The position numbers and the translations under genes are program-made. 64,000 nt of DNA. Source: Siphonodentalium dalli (taxonomy: Eukaryota > Mollusca > Scaphopoda > Gadilida > Siphonodentaliidae). Every line of letters starts with the position of its first letter. Position 1 is the stretch's first letter. Shown here one piece after another: positions 46,876 through 55,800 of the stretch. The notes beneath the pieces are model-generated. The model was not told where the DNA came from. It made no database searches and saw only the letters and a list, made by a program, of their open reading frames with translations. The stretch spans positions 69,789,980 through 69,853,979 of the forward strand of contig CP136063.1 in assembly GCA_032622095.1 (NCBI GenBank), written 5' to 3'.

Positions 46876-49800
46876 GTCATCATCATCATCATCACCACCA
46901 ATCGTTGTCGTCGCGATCATATTCACCATAGCGTCGACATTGATCATCGTCATTGTTTTCATAATCACCATGATCATAATATTCATAATATGGTCACCAC
47001 GTGCCGGCTTCAAAGTGGTTGTTAAAAAAAATGGCAACAGTAGCGACTAAACAACAACAACAACAACAACGGATTAATCGTTGTTATCCAACTTAAAGTT
47101 AATCAATCGTATAAACGAGCAAAGTCTACGTAAAAAAGTTACGTCATTCAAATTTAGTATGTCGTCTAAGACTGACGTTTGTATTAGCCTCTAGTGATCA
47201 GAATAGATAGTAGCCCATCAAATAATAACAAAATATCATGATTCAATGAACATTGCCTTTTGTTGATTGTCAAAAAATAATATTTTCTTATTCAAAATAT
47301 GTATCTCCTATTTATTAACCCTTTACCCAACAAACCGGCCAAAACGGCCAAATAAAGCTTCAACAGCCTAAAATATCTTCGGTCTGTCTCAATAAAACCA
47401 TACAAATATGGATATCATTGGAACCGGCTCCTTGACCACATTGTGATTGTTACAGTTATGCCCTATGCCAATGCATTCTCTTATATATGCGAGTCGACCA
47501 TAGGTCGCCTCGCATATATAAGAGAATGCATTGGCCTAAACAAAATCTTTTTTTAACACTTTTTACCATTTTTTCTTACATTCTTTAACAATTTTATAAT
47601 TGTTAATGTGTTAAGCCAATGCATTCTCTTATATATGCGAGGCGACCTATGGTCGACTCGCATATATAAGAGAATGCATTGGCACAGGGCCGTTCTGTTG
47701 GGTAAAGGGTTAAGTATCTTGGACACTTGACTAATGGTTATCCTTCATGCTTAGCATGTCGCAGAACAGTTTACATCAAATCAGGCTGCGATTTCTTGCT
47801 ATCCGTGGGTAATTAAGTGGTATGAAATACATACGGTACATTTGTAAACTAGCGGACAGGTAAGCAACCTTTCTCTTTCTAGTTCTCTGTGTGTTCGATG
47901 CGATTTGCCAAGTACGTGTGGCGGGATATCGGTTCTAACTGGGAGGGCCCTATGAGTTCAGTGTCCAAGATACATATTAGGAGATATTTACTCTGGGTAA
48001 AAAAATATTATATCTCCGTCAAATATATCTTGAGACACTGAAATAATCGGAATTTCGTCTCTGTGGTAATTCATAGCAAGCTGTGAATTGCTGCGTGATT
48101 TCTCTTCAAAAATGGAGAGCATTGCGCTTTGAACATTTAAAATCCATGTTACCACCGGTGTTTCAGTGGTCCCGGGACATCGTCTCAATACCTGTCTTCC
48201 AAACTTACAATACACAATATAAATGTGCAGACTAGAATAAGCTTCACACGGGGTGGAAAATCTTCCAAAATTTAATAAACGTGCATGCAAAAACAATTTT
48301 AAGGCGATCTACCCACTCGCCTCGGTCAGAGAATATTCCTTGCACCTTGGTGATCACAATTGACCAATGTTCGGTATGCGTGGCATTGCGTGTGTCGACA
48401 ATGACTCGACATACACTTATATCTAATATTATACCAATATTTGGTCAATTGTAATAGTATAACCATCTTAAATTATTAACGACTATTGAATTGACTACCC
48501 ACAAATGCGACCGTGTTTGTGGTATTTTTATGCCTCTTTGAACTTTCGGTGGGGAAATTCAATCATCACAATGTCATCGATTTTGACGTGGCAATATGAC
48601 TCAAGAAGCATAACTCTAAATTGTCAAATCGCTCAAAACTGAAACACATCGGATTTTCCCAAGGTATGATAATAGCAATACAGCAAAATTAGACTACGAT
48701 TAGTCAATAACATGATTTGTTTACCTCATCGCCAAGCGAATGATGTTATAATTATAACTGTTTAATGACCTGACACTGGCATACATTTTGATCATTCCAA
48801 ATAAAATGTATGTTTTATGAATATGTTTTCATTACTGATCAACTATAATTTTAGTAATTCGATATCTTACTGTTTAGGTAATCAAAACAATCGAAAGTAA
48901 AAGTCAATTTCGGTGGTAAACAAATTGCGGTCAAAGATAGACTGAATCTTTCTTATCCACGTGAACCAAATGTCAATCCAATATGGCAACAACCATTCCA
49001 ATTTGTGAATTAAATGTTCATTGCCCAGAGTAGAGTCCTTCATTTTATTTGGCAGTCTTTAATAATTGGCTTTGGCAATCTACTACGGCAACTCTTTGCC
49101 ATGGCCGGTTTGCTTCAGCTAATGGCTTCAGCATAGCTGATTGTCATAACCAATTATGAGGGCTTTAATAAAGAAGTCATATGTATGCATGACATTAATA
49201 AGATAATAGTAAAGGTGGCAAATAAATAGCTTTTACTTATTATTGGAAATAAAAAAAATTTGGGGCATTTCTCGCCTTGTGTCAATTTAGGGGGAGCTAC
49301 TCGCCTAAGGTCCATTACAGGCGAACTCCTATGCACCCTGCAATTCTGTTAGGAAGAGGCCTGATTCCAAAGTTATCATCTGGAAACCGAAAATGTTGGA
49401 CAGACAGACTGATGCATAGGAAGTCTGTTTTTAATGAGCATATAAAAATTGGTTGTACGGCAGGATGGTCCAGCCTATGAACAAACTTATTGCCCCATTA
49501 ACCCTTTACACAACAAACCGGCCAAATAAAGCTTCAACAGCCTAAAATATCTTCGGTCTGTCTCAATAGAACCATACAAATATGGATATCATTGGAACCG
49601 GCTCCTTGACCACATTGTGATAGTTACAGTTATGCCCTGTGCCAATGCATTCTCTTATATATGCGAGTCGACCATAGGTCGCCTCGCATATATAAGAGAA
49701 TGCATTGGCCTACTAAAAAAAAATAAAAATTTTAACACTTTTTACCATTTTTTCTTAATTCTTTAACAATTTTATAATTTTTAATGTGTTAAGCCAATGC

Positions 49801-52800
49801 ATTCTCTTATATATGCGAGGCAACCTATGGTCGACTCGCATATATAAGAGAATGCATTGGCACAGGGCCATTCTGTTGGGTAAAGGGTTAACATTAATGG
49901 ATTTGCATGGCATGACTGACAAATATTGCTGGCAATTACAAACACTGTTTCATGATTGCCCATATCCAAACTGTGAAATTGGATATTTATAATATTGAAG
50001 TGTAAACCTTTTTCTCTGGTTATAGCAGCATGGTAATAAAGATTCAAATATAAAAATCTATACATAGTTGAATGAAAAATGATTAATAAACTGCAATTTA
50101 GGGAGACATTCCAAGTGTTTACAAGCCAAAGGTAGCAGACTGCCATTTTCGCAGCTGTTTGGTTCAGCAGTGCCTCGGCGTGGTGATTGCTGTAGTGAAT
50201 TGCCAAGTCAGCAAGACTGCACAACATGCTTGTATCAGGGGCCTGCGAATCGGGCATTTTCATTTCGAATCGAATCTGGAATTTAATCAGCCAAATGATT
50301 TCAAATCGCATTGAATCTCGAATCGAATCATTGCATCCAGTATAATAACAGTGAAGATGAAGATAATACATGACTCGGAGGCCGTACCAATATCAATGTG
50401 CTCTCTTCGTAACGATGATAAATGGTCATCAGTATACAATGTAAATATTATCTTTAAATGAATCAAAGTGCGCATTCTTTGTGGCCATCTCCGTTATACA
50501 ATATTGAAAGAGTATCAGATGCCATATTGAACCCAGATAGCAATTGGTTTTACAAGTTTGACATATATATGAAATTGTGTTAGATCAGTTGCAAGATGGT
50601 CTATAGAAAAGCTCAGGTCGACGACAATGTAATTTATATGCGTTGGTATCATAATATATGTTCGCGAAAAAAGCAATGTGGTCCATTGAATTAATGAGAA
50701 CGCAATGGTGCCAATGATTCAATACAATTCGAATTAGGACAGCCAATTTCGAATCAAATCAAATAAGATAAAAGATTCCGAACATCGAATCGAATCTCAG
50801 GGCCCTAGCTTGTGTCCAAATTAATTACCTTGTGCCACAGGGAACATTCTTTATTTGATCAGTCTGTAGAGTAGTCTGTAAAATGCAAAAGAAACATATA
50901 TTCAGCTTTAAATGTTTGATACAGATACACAATCATATTTACTTGTACCAGTAAATGTAAATTAAATGAAAAAGTCCCCCAGTTGTACACTACTTCAATG
51001 CACACATAAAACATTGTACCTAATATGAATCGTATGTGACATGTAGTGGAGCAACCACACACGCTGTGCCTCGAATTCTCTTTTTATTGGCAACATATTG
51101 AATAATTTATGTAACAGCATAAAAGCATGCAATGGCTCCAGTGGAGACGACATGACAAGTATTGTCAAGGATTGTGCAATCTTGTCACGATTCTGGCCCG
51201 CAAAGACAACATGACATAAATGACGACATGAACTGTGCCATGACATCTTTACTGGTTTTCATTAAGCTAACTAACGAAATTGGTTTAAATGAAACTAGTA
51301 TGCCTAAATCACATGGGAATTCTTCGGAAGTTGTGACGTTGACAATTTTATTTTTGTCTCTTTGGTCCACAGCTGATTCCTCAATTTAACAATCCCTAGA
51401 CAGTTACTAACTGGAAGTCAGGTGTCAATTTCACAAAAAAAAAACCTACACGCCACCAGAATTTGGCTCATCGCTACATTTGCAGAATGAGGTCCCCAGA
51501 GGGTGAATTTAGTGATGCTACCCCGCATAGCGGGCTAGCATCACCAAATTCACCCTCTGGGGACCTCATTCTGCTTACACCTCAGCAGAATGAGGTTCCC
51601 AGAGGGTGAATTTGGTGATGCTAGCCCGCTATGCGGGGGTAGCATTACTAAATTCACCCTCTGGGGACCTCATTCTGCAAATGACAGACACCCTATTTGA
51701 AGGCTTGGGTATAAGCACCTATACATGCCTCGCGCGGTTGTGATTGCTATTATCTACTGTTAATGGCTTTGATTTCGTCAGCATCAATTTTCATGGTTTC
51801 GCACAAAAAGGCCATTTCGTGACAACATGAATTCGTGGATCGAGGATAGTATATATATCGGATAATACCAGCATTAACCCTAAGGTTCATGATGGGAGTT
51901 GTGTTAGTGTCGCATTAAAGATCCTGTGCCAGTGCATTCTCGTATATATGCGAGTCTCCCACAAGGAGCTTCGCAAATATAAGCGAATGAATTGGCTTAC
52001 AAGGTCAAGGTAAATATTGTTAGGCCAATGCATTCTCTTATATGCAAGGCTCCCTATGGGAGACTGGAATATATAAGAGAATACATTGGCACAGGGTTTT
52101 CCAAAATTTCAGGAAGCTCCAGTCATGGAATGGTTAAGGAATCATTGTTTAAAACTTGACTTCCAGGTAGTCTGGCGCATATATGGCATCATTCAATCAC
52201 TGCCCTAATACAAGCCTGAGTTTAGTGTGCCTGTCATTTGCAGAATGAGGTCCCCAGAGGGTGAATTTAGGGGGCTAGCATCACTAAATTCACCCTCTGG
52301 GGACCTCATTCTGCTTAGGCCTCATCTTCTCTGGAAAGTTTCTTTATTATCAAATTTCTATAGAAACTTCTTCACATAGAAACAATTTCTTTTTAGTTTA
52401 GTTGTCTATATCCCCAAATTAGCAGATGACACATTGCATAATCGAGGTTCCCAATGGGTGTACATCAATATATTCAGCATTTGGAAACTTCAATCTGAGT
52501 CTATGTCTCCCACAGCAGATGAGGCCATGCAGAATGAGGTCCCCAGAGGGTGAATTTGGTGATGCTAGCCCTCTATGCAGGATAGCGTCACTAAATTTAC
52601 CCTCTGGGGACCTCATTCTGCAAATATCAGACACGCTATAATCAGGCTCCCAATAGCTACCAGCTTTATTACACATGCTGACAAGGTACTTGCAACATTG
52701 TTTAACCCTTTACCCAACAGAATGGCCCTGTGCCAATGCATTCTCTTATATATGGTCGACTCGCATATATAAGAGAATGCATTGGCACAGGGCATAACTG

Positions 52801-55800
52801 TAACCATCACAATGTGGTCAATGAGCCGGTTCCAATGATATCCATATTTGTATGGTTTTATTGAGACAGACCCCAAGATAATTTATAGGCTGTTGCAGCT
52901 TTATTTGGCCGTTTTTGGCCGGTTTGTTGGGTAAAGGGTTAATGTAACCTGTGTTAGGTGAAACCATTTATAGCCTTTGCTGAGCACACAATTCATTGAG
53001 CCACGCTAACCCAAAATATTATGGAAGGGTTTAGAAGACATAGGATGTGAACACTAAAGGATCGGTTATTCTATATGGGTTGCTTATGTTTCATCTCGCA
53101 TTCTGTGCTTTTTTTTACGACACGTTGAAAAGAAATGCAATGTATAACTTGATCATCATATTGTGGACAGACATATCATGATGCATCAGTGAATCGATGA
53201 ATTGTTACACCCCTACTGAGCTTTTACAAGTACAAGTACAGTAATGCTCTAATTAATCGACTTCTTAACCACAGCAGAATTATGGGTAACTTTTCAGGAT
53301 TTAGTCAGAAATATGGCTTGTTGCCATTCATCGGAAAGCTCTTGCCGAGAGCTTTCCGATGAATGGCAACACGCCATATTTCCGACTAAATCCTGAAAAG
53401 TTACCCATAATTCTGCTGTGGTTTAGGGGTCGATTATTTAGGACATTCCTGTAGCATGAGAATCTACCTGTCAAAAAGAGATAACAAGAGGTACGCTGTC
53501 GCGTGGCATTTGCCCCCGACCGTAGCAATTCGGATTAAGCACAATCATCACTTCTAGAAATTCCGGAAACCCAAAAACAAGCGATCCTGAAACCTAAAAA
53601 CAAGCGAAAATTCAAATTTTCTAAGTTAAAAAAAGGGCCATAACTCTGGCAAAAATCGTCAGATCATACCCAAATTCGCACTTGACATGTATTTTCATAT
53701 AACTGATCCACAAAAATACGGGATTTGCAATCGTACCACCAACGCTCACGCTTACCTGTATGGATCGAAAGGATGTGATGAACGGAAACATGAAATGAAA
53801 TCCAGGATGACTTATACCCTTAAGCAAAGCTCCTCCCTGAAAAATATATGTCAGGAAATTAAAAGGTGTTAGTGGTCACACAAAAAACAAAACAATTTAA
53901 CTGTTTTCAATTTAATGATCAATGAAGTACTGATATATTTCAAGCACTGATATACCAATAACATGATTTTTGAGGGCATTATGGTTTATTAACGGCCCGA
54001 CAGGAATGATTAACAGCCCGAGGGCCTATTAGAGGCCCGTCGTGAGCCACTAATAGGCCTGAGGGCTGTTAATCATTCCTGGAGGGCCGTTAATAAACCA
54101 TGACGCCGGACAAAATCATGTTACATGTATTACTATTATTACCACTCCGTCCTCATTTGATCAAGTGATATGGTGACATAACCAGAAGCGTGTGGCAGGC
54201 GTTAATGAAAACAAATCTTCATTAACGCCCGCTTCCGGTCAACTTCGCCTCAAAATTATGGAATCTTATCGTGCGGGTAAAATACTGTTAATCTACTAGA
54301 GAATGCCCTCTAAGTGGTAATAATATAACAATAATAGGAATGTTAATCATTCCAGAGGGCCGTTAATAAACCATAATGCCCTCATAAATCATGTTATTAC
54401 TATTTTTACCACAGATTTGGACATTTGACCCAATTAAGGATTCAATTTCAATGTCACTGGAATAATGAAGTAGATTAAGAGAGATATGTCAGAGATATTT
54501 CCAAGAACATTTAAATTCAATACAATTTGAACACTAACTCAATTGAACTTTAACACTACATGTAAGTTAACAATCATTTTAGTGCATGTGAATTGTGCTG
54601 TCGTGAAATGGTGCCCCAGCCATGACACTTGTTGAGAGTGGGTGTTCATTCAGACTTGTCAGCTGACACGAAGTCTCGAAAATAGGAGAAAAAAACCAGC
54701 ATTGAAGACAAGTGACAAATGATGAGAGGTTGACAGCTAAAGTTATTAATGCATACTTACCATTGAGACAATAATTCTATCATGCAGTGTGATTTCCAGT
54801 CATAAAAGCACTACAGTGTTGGGAAAATATGGTACATATATCCATTATTTTCTTGAAATAAACATGACAAGTCGGATGTTGAAGGGATGTAACTCGCTTG
54901 ATAATAAACGAGATCTAATTTCCGGTCAGTTGCCTTCTCATTATTGGCCCACGGCCCGGTGTTTTGGTAACAATACGCTTTTTGGAACGCCTCGAAAAAC
55001 ACTATTAATAGCCTATAAAGTGGTAATAATTAATTTTAGCAATTTGAAGCTAATAGCTCAATCATCAAAATTTATAAAATGTTTCTTCAGTGTTTATATA
55101 CATATATTTAGTTTTTCGCTAGCCAAATATAAATAAAGATTTCCAAACAATTCAAAATGTTTTCTAATATTCCAAATAATTGTCGGTGTCCCTCTAAATC
55201 CACTGATGTTAAACAATAATCATATTGTTTCGAGGTTGACACGAGGAATTGTCAACCCGAGGAAGTCAATATTCACCAAGGCCATAGGTCGAGGTGAATA
55301 TTAACTTCCAAGGGCTGACAATTCCTCGTGTCAACCAAGAAACAATTCGATAACTGTTATATTATATCAAACGCGCTTTGATTGGACAAGACGTTGTGAC
55401 GTTGAATGTCGCTGGGGAAACCTGATCTATTTTCAGGTCTGATAATAAGTTATGTTAACCCTGAAGTATCTGACAACACTCAGAACTTTTAACCTGTTGT
55501 TTCATTAATGAGGTGAAGATTATTAGATATCTCAATATTTCATTAATATTTTAAAAGGGTACTGTATCCAAGATGTTGTTGTTGGTTTCTATAATCCCCG
55601 AGTCGGAGAATAAGGTAACAACTTTTCCATTCTTTGAAAGTCTGTTGAGTACGAAGTAGTGTTACGGATGGCAAATTTACCGGAATGCAAAAATACAAAT
55701 TGTCGTTGTCGAGTAATTTTTGTACAGTTTTCAACCAAATGAATCAAATTAAAATTATATTATATGCAAAGTAGTCCCATATACTCATTTAAGTTATTGT

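Noticed and set aside
46663-47037. 124-codon minus frame with poly-Asp, and overlapping poly-His and poly-Ile frames
   Set aside because: All are translations of the ATC microsatellite at 46842-46890, inside an erlin intron.
47988-48296. 102-codon minus frame in an erlin intron
   Set aside because: No motif, no splice support and not between compatible erlin exon phases.
49786-49992. Recurring [20 protein letters not shown] peptides (also near 18636, 21196, 27918, 40746)
   Set aside because: Translations of the shared hairpin in TTAA MITEs, not a protein family.
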